From the NCBI RefSeq assembly GCF_031143425.1, contig NC_090446.1:657159717-657223716 (forward strand): a stretch of DNA of 64,000 bases, read 5' to 3'. This stretch comes from Pleurodeles waltl. Its lineage: Eukaryota; Chordata; Amphibia; Caudata; Salamandridae. Position 1 is the first letter of the stretch, and every line of letters starts with the position of its first letter. The notes beneath the pieces are model-generated. The model was not told the origin of the DNA. It searched no databases and worked only from the letters and a program-made list of their open reading frames with translations. The position numbers and the translations under genes were made by a program. Shown piece by piece: positions 45,701 to 57,478 of this stretch.

Positions 45701-46199
45701 ACAAGTGCCAGGAGGTCAGGGTCCCCCTGCTCTACCTCCCTTCTAGCTTAATGTTTACTTATTTCATGACATAGGGGCCACATCCCTAGTCCTGTAATGG
45801 CATCCACAATATTTCTGTTGATGTTGCAGCCAGTCAATCAGATCACTCAATAATGTAAGCAGGGACCAGTCTCATGGTACCATGATAGCTGATGAAAGAT
45901 TACTCTATTTGCTTTTCCCAAGTAATTCAGCTAATCAGATTTTAAAGTCACAAATGCCAGGAGGTCAGAATCCTCCTACCCTGCCTCCCTTCTAGCTTAA
46001 TGTTGACTTATTACATGACACAGGGGCCAAATCCCTAGTCATGTAATGGCATCCACAACATTTCTGTTGATGTTGCAGCCAGTCAATCAGATCACTCAAT
46101 AATGTAAGCAGGGACCAGTATCATGATACCATGATAGCTGATGAAAGATTGCTCTATTTGCTTTTCCCAAGTAATTCATCTAATCAGATTTTAAAGTCA
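45701..46199 (+). repeat. 249 bp direct tandem duplication
   Basis: Unit 1 (45701-45949) and unit 2 (45950-46199) start ACAAGTGCCAGGAGGTCAGG and ACAAATGCCAGGAGGTCAGA and stay collinear to TTTTAAAGTCAC. They differ at only about a dozen positions. No gene is involved. Confidence 0.9.
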
Positions 46200-47089
46200 C
46201 AAAAAGGAAAGGACGACAGTAAAGAAATCTGAGAAATAGAAAATCAGATAAAAGAAGTGACATAGAGCAGACATTGCTTATCAAAATGCCTAATGAAATT
46301 GGATTGGCACAAAATAGAATGGTTAGAGCACCAGAAGTACTCCTCTAGGACTGTCAACATTTTTGCTCTTACACAAACCCACTTACTTGCTGATGCAGAA
46401 GAATTGAGGTCCTCACTTCTCTTCAGGAAATCAGTGAACTTGTGGTTCAAGCACCACATCCAATTACATTGAGACATTTAGCTCAATGTGTCCATTCTAC
46501 AAAAGTTACCATAGTCATCTACCTTAAGTGCTGGGCACAAATGTGCCTATTACCCAATGACTTTCTAAGCTAAAGTATGGTTTTATTCCAAAGCACACCA
46601 GGAGGCTCCCTACTTCTTGGTTTAATATACATTAATGATGAATATATTCCTTGTGTTACTTACCAACGACCATGTGACCAATTTTTTAATCTGAGCCATC
46701 AATGACTTTGGAAGGAAGAGCTACTTTACAAGCCTTGATCTGGCTTCCGGCACTAAAGCTGAAGTGAGTTCTGCTACCCACCTCGCAATGGTTGTAGGCA
46801 TGTGAGAGTGATGTTTTTTTCTGAGAAACAGCCTCTTTTGTTGCTTTGAAGCAATATCTCAGAAGATTGATTGTGAAAACGTGGATGAATGTGGAGGGCA
46901 GCATTCCAGAGAAATGGGAAGTCTGCTTGGTTTTTCTATAACAAGTTTTGTTGATTCCATAGGTTGGTGGACTAGACTCTTTTGAGAGGTAGCTGGTGAT
47001 ATCAACTGAGTGATCTTTGGTTTTCGATGTACTGGTCTATGAAGTGGGTTTCACAGAAATCTGTGAGTTTAGATTTTCAGGTTATGCAT
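46200..47089. other. Unassigned non-coding DNA
   Basis: No gene or element recognised. Confidence 0.5.
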
Positions 47090-47092
47090 TTA

Positions 47093-47761
47093 GGGCCAGA
47101 TGTAGCAACAAAGCACATTGCGACTTGCAATTTGCGAGGCCGTGCGACTCGCAAGTTGCAAGTCGCAATTTGCTATGCAGAAAGGTGTCTCAGACACCTT
47201 CTGCAACTCGCAATGGGGTCGCAAAGACCCACCTCATTAATATTAATGAGGTGGGTCGCAGTTTGCAACCCCATTGCGAGTATGGGCACTCACGGGGATG
47301 GTGGCCTGCTGGAGTCAGCAGACCACCATGTCCGTGACTGCTTTTTAATAAAGCAGTTTTTTTTTTCCCATCTGCAGCCCATTTTCCTTAAAGGAAAACG
47401 AGCTGCATTTGGAAAAAAAAAACGAAACCTTTAGTTTCGTTTTTTTTCAGGGCAGGCAGTGGTCCATTGGACCACTGCCTGCACTGAAAAAATATTTTTT
47501 TTTCCAGTTTTCTTTCCACTTCAAGTGGATGGTAACTGCGATTTCATTTGTGACCGCTTTTGCGGTCACAAATGAAATTGAATAGCATTGCGAGTCGCAA
47601 ATAGGAAGGGAACACCCCTTCCTATTTGCGAGTCGGAAATGCATTTTGCGAGTCGGATCCGACTCGCAAAATGCATTTCTGCATAGCAGAGAGGCTTTTG
47701 CGCCTCGCAAACGGCGTTTTTCTCCGTTTGCGAGGCGCAAACCCTTTGCCACATCTGGCCC
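47093..47761. mobile_element. Multi-hairpin foldback MITE with TTA duplication
   Basis: The ends are inverted: GGGCCAGATGTAGCAA on the left and, read from the right, GGGCCAGATGTGGCAA. Both flanks carry TTA (47090-47092 and 47762-47764), the typical PIF/Harbinger target. The inside is a chain of hairpins: the CTCATTAATATTAATGAG pair near 47230, the GGTCCATTGGACC pair near 47460, the AACGAAACC/GGTTTCGTT pair near 47425, the TTTGTGACCGC/GCGGTCACAAA pair near 47548, a GCGAGTCGGATCCGACTCGC palindrome near 47648 and the GCGTTTTTCTCCG region near 47715. It encodes nothing. Confidence 0.88.
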
Positions 47762-47764
47762 TTA

Positions 47765-48182
47765 GTGCCTTTACCGCCTCTGTGAGATTAGCAATCTCAT
47801 ACTTTTGCATCTCAACCCAGAACATTAACTCAGAATGGGAAAGCAGAGATTCATGGTGAGGTTCAATGACTAAGACTGTTTGATACTGCCTTTTTAAAGT
47901 TGATGTTTCTTGAAACATTTCAGCAATAATTTGCATCCAACGTTCCCCTTCATAGGAGCCCAAATGATTACTTTCTTACTGTCCATACCCTGCTCTTCTG
48001 GTTAGGACAAGACCACCCAAATGCTAATCTGTGGGAAACTCACAACTTTCTATCTACCTTCTGTCTTTCCTACTCTATCAGGCTCTAATCAGCCCTTTTG
48101 TCTCTATCAGCAAGGACATTCATTTTGAAAGGGCTGAGGTCCCTGCAACGATGTGAAGTTTTGTTAAGAAAGAGGGTCTATA
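47765..48182. other. Unassigned non-coding DNA
   Basis: A short minus-strand open stretch near 47770-47963 could encode a coiled coil but matches no family I know. Nothing else is seen. Confidence 0.45.
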
Positions 48183-48390
48183 CAGAGCCGGCTTTAGGGC
48201 TGGTGGCGCCCTGTGCAACAGTTTATTTTGGCGCCCCCCACCCCATGACCTCCTCCTCGGTTTCACTCACTACCACCCGGCAAATGTGCCCCTCATCTAT
48301 GCATATTTCCATTTCACATACAGTCATGTGTTTCAAAGCACTTGTAAAGGCTGGCTTTATTAATCCACTCAGCTATCCACATAAAATATA

Positions 48391-48878
48391 GGGGCATATT
48401 TAAAAGCCCATAGCTCCATTCTAACGCCACATTAGTCTTTTTTTTTTTACGTTAATGTAGCGTTAGAAGGCCAAAAACACTGTGCTGTATTTACAAAGTG
48501 GCACAATGCATGCATTGCGCCACTTTGTAACCCTTTGAGCTACATTATACCTGCAGCAGGCATAATGTGTGCAAAGATGGCATTCCCCTCCCCTTTTTCA
48601 GCACTTTTAATGCCTGCTCAGAGCAGGTGTTAAAAGGAGGCATCCGTTGGTTACAGTGAGCCCCTGGGTGCTTTGCAGGAATAGCATTAAAATAATGTTA
48701 CACTAATCCTGCAAAGCGCCTGACTAGCGTAAAAAATTCTGACTCTAGTCCCCTAACTACTGCCATGGTGCACCATATTTTAAATATGACACACACATGG
48801 TGGTGTTAGAGGGGCACAAGGGGCACAAGAAAAGAGGCGCAGCACCGTATGCAGTGCCACTTTTTTCAAATATGCCCC
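48391..48878. mobile_element. Harbinger MITE, copy 1 of a tandem pair
   Basis: It starts GGGGCATATTTAAAAG and ends CAAATATGCCCC, flanked by ATA on both sides (48388-48390, 48879-48881). The TIR matches that of the Harbinger element at 20507. Internal inverted repeats include GTGGCACAATGCATGCATTGC. No coding capacity. Confidence 0.88.
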
Positions 48879-48881
48879 ATA

Positions 48882-49419
48882 GGGGCACATTTAAGAGCCG
48901 CTAGTGGCATTCTAATGGCACATTAGTGTTATTTATTTTTTTACGCTAATGTGGCATTAGAAGGCCAAAAACGCTGCTCCATATTTACAAAGTGGTGCAA
49001 TGCATGCATTGCACCACTTTGTAACCCTTTGCGCTACATTATGCCTGCACCAGGCATAATATATGCAAAGATGGCATCCCCCGTAAGGGGGAGGCAAAAA
49101 AAAATGACGCAAAGAAATTTGTCATATTTCTTTGCGTCATTTTTTTCTGGCACTTTTAACGTCTGCACAGAGAAGGCATTAAAAACAGGCTTCCATTGGT
49201 TACAATGGGCCTTTGCAGGATTAGCATCAAAAAAATATATGCTAATCCTACAAAGCACCGGACTAGCATAAAAGATTCTGACTTTAGTCCCCTAATTACT
49301 ACCATGGTGCACCATATTTTAAATATGACGCACACATGGTGGTGTTAAGGGGGGCACTAAGGGGTGCAAGAAAAGTGGCGCTGCACTGAGTGCAGCGCAA
49401 CTTTTCTTAAATATGCACT
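48882..49419. mobile_element. Harbinger MITE, copy 2 of a tandem pair
   Basis: It is collinear with copy 1 over its full length (GGGGCACATTTAAGAG to TTAAATATGCACT) and shares the ATA at 48879-48881; a second ATA lies at 49420-49422. It carries an extra hairpin near 49102-49148 (AAATGACGCAAAGAAAT with its complement). Confidence 0.88.
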
Positions 49420-49700
49420 ATAGCTCTGTTTTTTGCTGCAGGCATATTAACCCTCTAAGCTACTTTATGTTTAGTCAAAGCTGCCACTAGGCAAAACTCC
49501 CATCCCTCTCCCTAGCAGGAACATTAATCACAAGAGGTATCATGACATTTTAATTGTTTCCTGAAGGCTGGACGCACAAGGAACTTTTCAGCAGGTGCTT
49601 TTAAATCACAAGTTTCTGAAGTTATTTCTAAACACAGCGCCCCTTGGAGGTCAGTGCCTGGTGCGGCCGCACCACTCACACTGCCCAAAAGCCAACCCTG

Positions 49701-50337
49701 GCTGTGTGCTATTACCACTTCTAGACTGCTAGGGTTTCCTGGATTCAGTGGGTCTTTCCCAGCTCTAAGCCTTCATACCCATCTACCCTGGCTTTGATCC
49801 TTCTGCCCTGCTAGTGCAGGAAAGGATTTCCTGGATCTGGCTGCTTGAGCAGCTTGATGATGAGAACACAGAAGATAGGGTGCTATAAGGCAGCTGAGAT
49901 GGTTGTGTGGCCCTGGGTGGGTAGGCAATTTCTTCCTGGAAGGAAATGTGCGGTAGACTTATTTACCCACTCTCCAATCCTTTGTGCTTTTCTTCCCCAG
50001 GCCCCCAAGAGGTGTTTTAGAATGGATAGGAAAAAGATCTCATTTTTTCTCAGTAACTGTACAATTGTAGTAAGTCTGCCCAGAGAAAAAGCTCAGGAAA
50101 AGCTACAGAGTTCGAGCAGTCAGGACCAATAGACTTTTCTAGGAGTCATTAATGTCACCTTTGTCATAGGGCTAGGATCCAGATTCAATAGATTTAGAAC
50201 TGAGTGTCCTCGGGGACTACGTGTCTCAGAATCCTCCAGGACAAGGCAGGGGTGGAAGGCGGTGACCCTGACATCCTGCTGTGCTATAAAGTGCATTACA
50301 CCTACATGCTGTGCAGGATACATCACTGTTCAGAGAC
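49701..50337. other. Unassigned non-coding DNA
   Basis: No gene or element recognised. Confidence 0.5.
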
Positions 50338-51148
50338 TATGGCCCTCGTTATGAATGAGGTGGGAAAGACCCTCCGCCGGCGATGGCGGTAACTACTGCC
50401 AACAGTCAGGCGGTCTGGGCCGCCAAATAATGAACCACCTGAAAAACAGGCAGCCTGAAAACCACTCTCTGCCAGCAGAGGAGGGCCGGCAAGGACGTCA
50501 GAGGCCACCTACAGGCCGACTGAAAGGCCCTACCCGCACATCAAATAATGAAGCACTAGACCACCGTCAGTTCTGGGGCGGGAACCAGCGCCACGCAAAG
50601 CCAGGCGGAAACAAACCAAATATAAGGAAACACTCACCGGAGTGTCACACAACATGCCAAAGCAGACATGGAGAGAGAGTTGCAAATCATGCCAGTCCTG
50701 CTCCTTGTCATATACCTCCACAACCGAGACCGATGACGGTAAGTACTGCAACCTACTAAACAAGGGAAGAAAGGGCACAGTTACATACCCACCCCTCACA
50801 ACAGCACAAGCCATATACCCCAGAGCAAGAGGTACTTACCCGACACAAGGCCAAGACAACCTGCCCAAAGTGCACACATGTGCACAACAGCCCCGCCACA
50901 AATAAACGATGAGCCACTTATCCAGAGTGTGCCAAAACCAACACTGGCCACACAAACTTTCTATTAAGCTCCAGGAACAACAGAAGTCCAACAGAAGGCC
51001 AATGGCCAGTCCATATTTCAAAGTCTGATGGGCCCAAATGGCCCCAACTTGACTCCCACAAGTGCAAATGGTACTCCACCTTAAAGGGGCAACAATGGGG
51101 CATCAAGACACCTCAGGGAACAGGAGCAGGGGTGGTGGGGGTGGAGCC

Positions 51149-53751
51149 TTACGAATGGAGGGGGGCCTTGGCTTTACGTTTGGGAGGTGGAGGGGGCTTG
51201 GATATGGTCCTTGAAGCTGGTGGAGCAGCCTTGGACTGGGGTGCGGCAGATGTACCTGGGCCAGCATGGGGTCTCTTGCTCACAGGGGAGGTAGCACGGG
51301 AATGGGAAGGGCGGACAGGGGTGGGCTGTGACGTGGGAGGAATGGCCAGGGCAAGGAGGTGGGCACTTTTAGGGATGAGACGGGGCGGGCCAGCGGGTTT
51401 GAATAGGTCAACACAGGATAGGAAAAGTTTTATTGGGGCAATCGGGGTGGACGTGGAGGAAGGTGTGGGAGTGGAGGTAGAGGGAGTGGTCATGACAGGT
51501 GTAGGGGTGGGCTGTGACGTGGGAGGAATGGACAGGGCAAGGAAGTGGGCACGTTTAGGGATGAGACGGGGCGGGCCAGCGGGTTTGAATAGGTCAACAC
51601 AGGATAGGAAAAGTTTTTTTGGGGCAATCGGAGTGGACGTGGAGGAAGGTGTGGGAGTGGAGGTAGAGGGAGTGGTCATGACAGGTGTAGGTGTGCGTGA
51701 CGTGGGTGCAGGTGACTGTACAGTATGCTGAGGTGTGGTGGATGTGTGTTGGGTGGGTGTCTTGGAACGTTTGAGTGTCTTGGGAGGAGGAGGGGTGGAC
51801 ACAGTGGGACAAGACAGGCTGCCAGTTTAAATTTGGTCTGTGTCTCTGCAAGTTTGGTGAGTGTGCTGCATGTGTCAACCAAAGTCATGGTGAGTGCAGG
51901 TGTGATGTATGGGGTGCATGAATGGATGTTTGATTTTGTGGTGACTGCCAGGCTGGGGTCAGCAACAGTGAATGAGGGTGCAGTGCCTGTGAGTGTGCAT
52001 GTAGAGGTGACAGATAGGGAGGCGGAAGAGGTGGACACACTGGAGAAAGTGGATGTTGCTATGTGTGCCTTTGTATGTTGGTTGTGTGTATGCCTGTGGT
52101 GGGAAGTGTGATGCTTGTGTTTTTCAGTGTGCTTCTTGTGTGTTGAGGTGTGTGCATGGCCGGCAGAATGTGTGCTTCGGATAGGTGAAGGCAGTGGGAT
52201 GCTGGAAGGGGTAGAGGTGGTTGGAGGGGGAAGGAATGACCAGGGACACTGGCTGCCGTCAAAGAGGAGGCCAGAGCCTGAAAAGATCTCTGTAGGCAAG
52301 ACACGGCACCGTAAATGCCATCCAGGTAAGCATTTGTCTGCTGCACCGCTGATGCTAGGCCCTGGATGGCACTGCCGATGGTTGTCTGCCCTACAGAGAT
52401 GGTCCTCAGGAGGTCAATAGCCTCCTCCGTGAGGGCAGCAGGGCTGACTGGGGCAGGGGATGAGGTGCCTGGGGCAAAGGAGACGCCCACCCTTCTGGGT
52501 GAGCAGGCACAGGCAACTCGGTGGGGAGCAAATGTCAGGACGGTGATGGTATGGGGTGGTGGAAGATGACACAGAATGGGTGAGCCCACTAGGGTCCGCC
52601 ACCGCCAGGGAGCTCCCATCAGAGGAGGTATTAGAATCACTACCTCCAGTGGTAATTGCCTCCCCCGTCAAATTCCCCTCGCCCTCCAACCCACTGGTCC
52701 CCTTGGTGTCGCTCGACTCTGCCTCCGTGGAACCGTAGGCCGCTGCATTCCCACTCGCCAGTGCCACAGCTCCCACGCCAGATGATGCTGATGTACACAG
52801 ACAACACAAGAGAACAGGGATGGGGAGACAAAAGAGGAAAGACACTTGTAAATAGCTGAATGGAGGTACATAACTGGTTCACACATACACCCACCCTGCC
52901 AATATTCCACCATGCAGCACCTACCGCTATACACATGGCTATGCCCCTGACTAGTGGTCACAACCCTGCTCTACAGCCATTTCCTACAGCACAGAGGGTC
53001 CTGAAGTACTGCAGCCCTTTCCCTTACAACCTTACTTCCCATGGGGGCCATTATGTAAAATGACATCAGTCAGAGTCCCTGCCAATAGACAGCATACGTA
53101 CTACAGCACACTCATGCATAAGGTGGTTTCTGTACTCACCCCCTTGTGTCTGCTGTGTTGCCTTCATGCGCACATCCAGGTCCGGATACGCCACTGCCAG
53201 AATGGGGTGCATCAGGGAGGGGTCAGGGCCATACGGGCACCACTGTCTCATTGGGAGGACTTCCCCAGCTGGGCCTCGCAGGTCTTCCTCTCCCAGTGGC
53301 GCAGGTCGTCCCACCGCTTCCTGCGACGGGTGCTCCCCCGGTTGTAGACCCCCAGGGTCCGCATCTCCCTGGCAATGGCATGCCTGAGTCCCCTCTTCTG
53401 ATGGGCGGTGACCTATATGGGACACACAGAAAAAGTAACACAGAGGTCAGACAATGCCCATTAGATACAGCTGGCTATACGACCCCTATACGACGGACAC
53501 TCACAACAGCAGAACAGGACCTCACACATGCAGCTTGTCATGAATCCCACGACTGTACAGTGTCAAACGTGCACACATGTTTACAGCCATCTACCACCAT
53601 TACACACATGCATGCCCCCCCCCATCCACCTACTCACCTGTACCTCTGGTTGACCATAGAGATTGGTGTACAGGGGTAGGACCCAGTCCACGAGCTTGTC
53701 CAGTTCCTCTCTGGTGAAGGCCGGGGCCCTTTCCCCTGCCACTCGTGCCAT
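51149..53751 (-). pseudogene. Myb/SANT-like Harbinger accessory gene 1 (spliced, frameshifted)
   Basis: Exon 1 (53751-53638) encodes MARVAGERAPAFTREELDKL and continues to LYGQPEVQ, then a GTGAGTAGG donor. Exon 2 (53412-53140) follows a CATATAG acceptor and encodes REMRTLGVYNRGSTRRRKRW and DDLRHWERK, the Myb/SANT third-helix-like pattern of Harbinger accessory proteins; a frame change follows near 53270. Exon 3 starts at about 52786 after a CATCAG acceptor. It carries a Gly/Ala/Ser-rich part, a coiled-coil-like part (LTEEAIDLLRTISVGQTTIG) and a long Thr/Ser/Pro-rich tail ending at 51149 in a Lys-rich segment. At least three frame changes separate the parts of exon 3. In live elements such proteins bind the TIR regions and carry the transposase into the nucleus. 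Confidence 0.72.
51321..51692 (-). repeat. Two in-frame 186 bp repeats in the gene 1 tail
   Basis: Units 51321-51506 and 51507-51692 are nearly identical. The 186 bp period is exactly 62 codons, so the duplication keeps the frame. Each unit encodes a Pro/Thr/Ser stretch followed by LFLSCVDLFKPAGPPRLIPK. Confidence 0.9.
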
Positions 53752-54288
53752 TTCCAGGACCCGAGTCAGGACACAGCAGCACACTCAGTGGAGTACCTGC
53801 ATGCACGTAATCCGGGAGTCAAGTGAAGTTGAGGTGACGAGATGGCGTGCGCTCCGCGGTGGTGTGCACCGTCACTGCCGGCGGCAATCCTGATATGCTA
53901 ATATTCCTAATTGACAACCATATTAACCAATGAATGGTCGCACGGTGGTGAACACCGCCTTACGCTATTACGACAACCGATAGTGGTATGAGGTCACTTC
54001 CACTACAACATTTCGGGATTACAGGGGGCAGACATTTTGGCCATTACTACCTGGTTATTAATTTCTAATTTGCCCCATGCAGGCCCTATTGTCCCCAACC
54101 CCCATAGGCATGAACAAATATACATTTCCTCACCACAACAGTCCTGCTGTATTATTGAGGACATGTCACTCCAGTTTAACATCCTACTATGCATCTGTGT
54201 CATCGACTTGTATGCCAGAAGTGCTGAATATTTAACATGTAGGGCAGATGTATGTGTGTTCCTCCCATGTGTTCTCAACTCCTCCTAG

Positions 54289-55410
54289 GTACAGACCCAT
54301 GTGGCGAGGGAGAGCCCCATCAGTGTACAGACCACTTGTTGATTTGGGGAGCATGGTGGAGCATCACATCTTTATCAATTACAGACTCAACCGTGCTACC
54401 ATTCATGAGCTTTGTGCATTACTGGATTCAGCACTGAGACCGGCTAATCAGAATCAGCATGCCATCCCTACTGAAGTGCAAGTGTTCCCTGCACTCCATT
54501 TCCTGGCCACAGGGTCATTTCAAGTGACAATCAGCATGGGTGCAGGTTTTTCACAGCCAATGTTTTGCATTATACTGCCCAGATTCCTGAACGCATTTGT
54601 ACGACACTTGCAGTCCTATCTGAGGTTCCCCAAAGTGCTGGCCTCCCTGCCATCAAGTCAGACTTCTATGCCTTTGCCAAAATTCCCCATGTGATAGGTG
54701 CCATCGATGGAACCCACATAGCTTTCATCCCCCCAAGAGTAAGCGAACAGGTGTACAGAAAGAGGAAGAACTTTCACTCTATGAACATTCAATTGGTGTG
54801 TACTACTGACCAGTACATCTCCCATGTGAATGCCATGTTCCCTGGATCAGTCCATGATTCCTTTGTGCTGAGGAACAGCAGTGTGCCACACATGATGGAA
54901 CAACTACAAGGGGATGGAGGATGGATCATAGGTCAGTGTGTCTGACACTTTTTGGCACATAGCAGACAGCCAGGCTGTCTGCAACTGAGGGTTGTCAGTG
55001 ACAGTCCTGTCTTTCCCCCTTTTGCAGGTGATTCTGGCTACCCCAACATGCGTTGGCTCCTGACACCAGTGAGGAATCCTAGGACAGATGCAGAAAGGAA
55101 TTACAATGAGGCCCATGGACGTACTAGGAGGGTGATAGAGTGCACAATAGGTTTCCTGAAGGCTAGATTCCGTTGCCTCCATACCTCTGGGGGATCTCTG
55201 GCCTATAAGCCTGAAAAGGTGTGTAGAATAGTGGCGGCCTGCTGCATGCTGCACAACGTGGCTGTGAGGAAATCTATTCCCCTCTTGAAGGAGGAAGGGG
55301 CTGTATTTCCAGACCAGCTTCCTCGGAGAGGGGATGAGAGTGATGGTGATGATGAGGAGGGGGAAGATGTACACTCCAGGAACCAACTGATCCAACTGTA
55401 CTTCCAGTAA
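54289..55410 (+). pseudogene. Harbinger DDE transposase, two exons, one frameshift
   Basis: Exon 1 begins after a CTCCTCCTAG acceptor at 54288, so an upstream exon may exist. It encodes LNRATIHELCALLDSALRP, FLATGSFQ, GFSQPMFC and, after a frame change near 54650, FAKIPHVIGAIDGTHIAF (first catalytic Asp) and FPGSVHDSFVLRNS (second Asp). The intron is 54932-55027 (96 bp, ending TTTGCAG). Exon 2 encodes GDSGYPNMRWLLTPV, then AERNYNEAHGRTRRVIE (Glu region), the FLKARFRCLH block and CCMLHNVAV, then an acidic tail to the stop at 55410. The catalytic residues are all retained and only the single frameshift is visible. Confidence 0.88.
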
Positions 55411-55901
55411 CTAAGTGTACTAGTTGATGCTGTTGCTGTCTGTGCAGCATACTGTTGGTATGCCTTATCCTCAATGGCGGTGTTGGGGCTATAGACATTG
55501 TCACTGTGACCAGGTTTGCATGGGACATGTGACATTATGGACAACTTGTTTGACATTTCTGTTGGCACAACCCCATATTATGTGTAGGGTGCCATTCCTG
55601 CAATTGAGAAAAGAATATGTGATTTCAATGACAATTGCATGCACACTTCCATTTGATTCAACATAATGAAAGGGGACATTTACATTGGTGCACAGGTGTT
55701 TTATTTGGTGTCAGGAATGCCATGTTGCTCTTTCCAGTGATAGGTGTGGGCTACTGGTGGATGTCCATATTGGCTACAGGGTCTCAGCGATTGTTGGCAG
55801 TGGTAATATGTCCATCTGTTATTTACAGTTTTTGGGGTTGTTATTACACTGTGTGGACAGTGGTTCAGTGGCACACTTAGAGGACAGTTCCTGTCAGAGT
55901 C

Positions 55902-57478
55902 ACTTCTTAGAAGGGGCCTTGGTCTTGGCAGGTGTTCCAGTGCCATATCTGGGCCTGAGGGACTGTTTGGGTACCTGGTTTTGGCCTATACGGGTTGAGG
56001 TGTAAGTCTCCTGTGTGTCCTCAGATGGTGGCACAAGTCCAGTTGCTGCTGTTGCTGTTGTTGGCTGGGCTGTGTTTTGGCCTGAAGTAGGGGCTTCCTG
56101 ATCTGTGGGGGTCTCAGGCTGGGTTGGGACAAGGTGCAGCAGTGCACCTGCTATGGTGGCCATGGTGGTATTGTGCAGTTTCCACTGCTCCATGGTCTCT
56201 TCGTGTTGGGCTCTCTGCAGCCTTTGACTCTGCTCCAGGGTGGCCACAATCTGGGCCAATCTGTCCTGGGTATGGTGGTATGCTCCCAGGACCTCAGAGA
56301 TCACGTCCTGGGCTGCAGCATCCATCCTGTGGCCTCCTCCCTGGGCCACTGATGCCCTCCCACTGGGCCTAGCCCCCTGTGCCTGTGTCCCCTGCACAGG
56401 TCTGGCGGTACCACTTGTACTGGGGCCATCGTCTTCCTGCCTGTTGGTAGGTGGTGACTGTGGCCTCTGTCCTTGTGTTCCACCAGTCTGTGGCCTGGAT
56501 ACACAGGTGTGGGTCTGGTTGCCCTGGCCTTATGTTGGTGGGTGTGTGGTAGGGGTGTCAGTGGTGTCCTGGGTGGGGCTGCTGGATGGTGACAGTCCAG
56601 GACTGTGTGAGGGGCCAGGGTATTCCTCACTGTCCAGGGTTCCCTCTCCAGTGTCCTGGGTGGTGCCTCTGTCTCCATGTGGGGCACTGCCACTCCTTGT
56701 CCTGTCCGTCAGGGTGGCATGGGTAGTGGTGCCTGTTGGCGGGAATGGACATGTCTGTTACAATTGCATATTCGGATGGGGTGCACAGGGCTGGGCAGTT
56801 TTGGCCAGGTTTTCCACTTTTGGGGCATGCAAGGTGCCTTTGTGAGGTTGCCATTGCATTTTGCTTAGGATGTGGAGGTGCATTGTGGGTGGTGTAGTGC
56901 CTTTGTGATTCCTTGCAGGGGTAGGTGGCTTTGCACAGGGGAAGGTATGTGGGCCTGTTGGTGGCATTGTGGGCATGCAGGGTGACTGGATGTTGTGAAT
57001 GTGGCCTGGGTGAGGTAGTGGTCCTGGTGGATGTTGGAGGGGTGGGGTGGTGCATGCATTACAGGTGTGATGGATATGGGGTAATTGTAGACGACTTACC
57101 CAGTCCATTCCTCCAATGAATCCAGTGAGGCCTTCAGGACGCAGGATGGCCAGTACCTTTTCCTGCCAGTCAGTGAATTCAGGTGGTGTTGGTGGAGTTC
57201 CTCCCCTAGTCATCTGGACTGAAATGTTGTGCCGGGATGCCATGGACCTCACCTTCCCATGCAGGCCGTTCCATCTCTTGTGGATGTCGTCCCTCGTGCG
57301 TGGATGGTGTCCCACTGCATTGGCACTTGTTGACAATGGTCTGCCATAAATCCATCTTCCTGGCGATGGGTGTATGCTGAACCTGTGCCCCAAATAATTG
57401 TGGCTCAGCCTCCAGTATCTTGTCCACCAGGGTCCTTAGCTCCCTTTCTGTGAAGTGTGGGTGCTTGGGGGGAGCCAT
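55902..57478 (-). pseudogene. Myb/SANT-like Harbinger accessory gene 2
   Basis: Exon 1 (57478-57100) starts MAPPKHPHFTERELRTLVDK and continues ILEAEPQLFG. After a frame change near 57325 it goes on with NAVGHHPRTRDDIHKRWNGL and RSMASRHNIS, a Myb/SANT-like pattern with the conserved RxxDIHKRW-type helix. A GGTAAGTCG donor follows FIGGMDW. Exon 2 starts near 56757 after a TAACAG acceptor. A frame change lies between it and a last part (56397-55902) that contains VISEVLGAYHHTQDRLAQIV and LEQSQRLQRAQHEETMEQWK, a coiled coil, then a basic end (TPAKTKAPSKK). Gene 1 has the same plan but a different sequence, so they are paralogous or of separate origin. Confidence 0.75.

Larger units (their letters stand above)
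48183..49700. mobile_element. Possible hAT-like non-autonomous element hosting two MITEs
   Basis: CAGAGCCGGCTTTAGGGC at the left and, read from the right, CAGGGTTGGCTTTTGGGC are imperfect inverted ends of about 18 bp with a CAG start, as in hAT elements. The 8 bp flanks do not match, so no TSD supports the borders. The two Harbinger MITEs (48391-49419) sit inside. Confidence 0.35.

Noticed and set aside
47622..47963. Possible coiled-coil protein on the minus strand
   Set aside because: Half of it lies in the foldback MITE and the rest has no supporting family pattern.
51132..51731. 199-residue Gly/Val-rich plus-strand frame
   Set aside because: It is the antisense of the Thr/Ser/Pro-rich tail of Myb-like gene 1.
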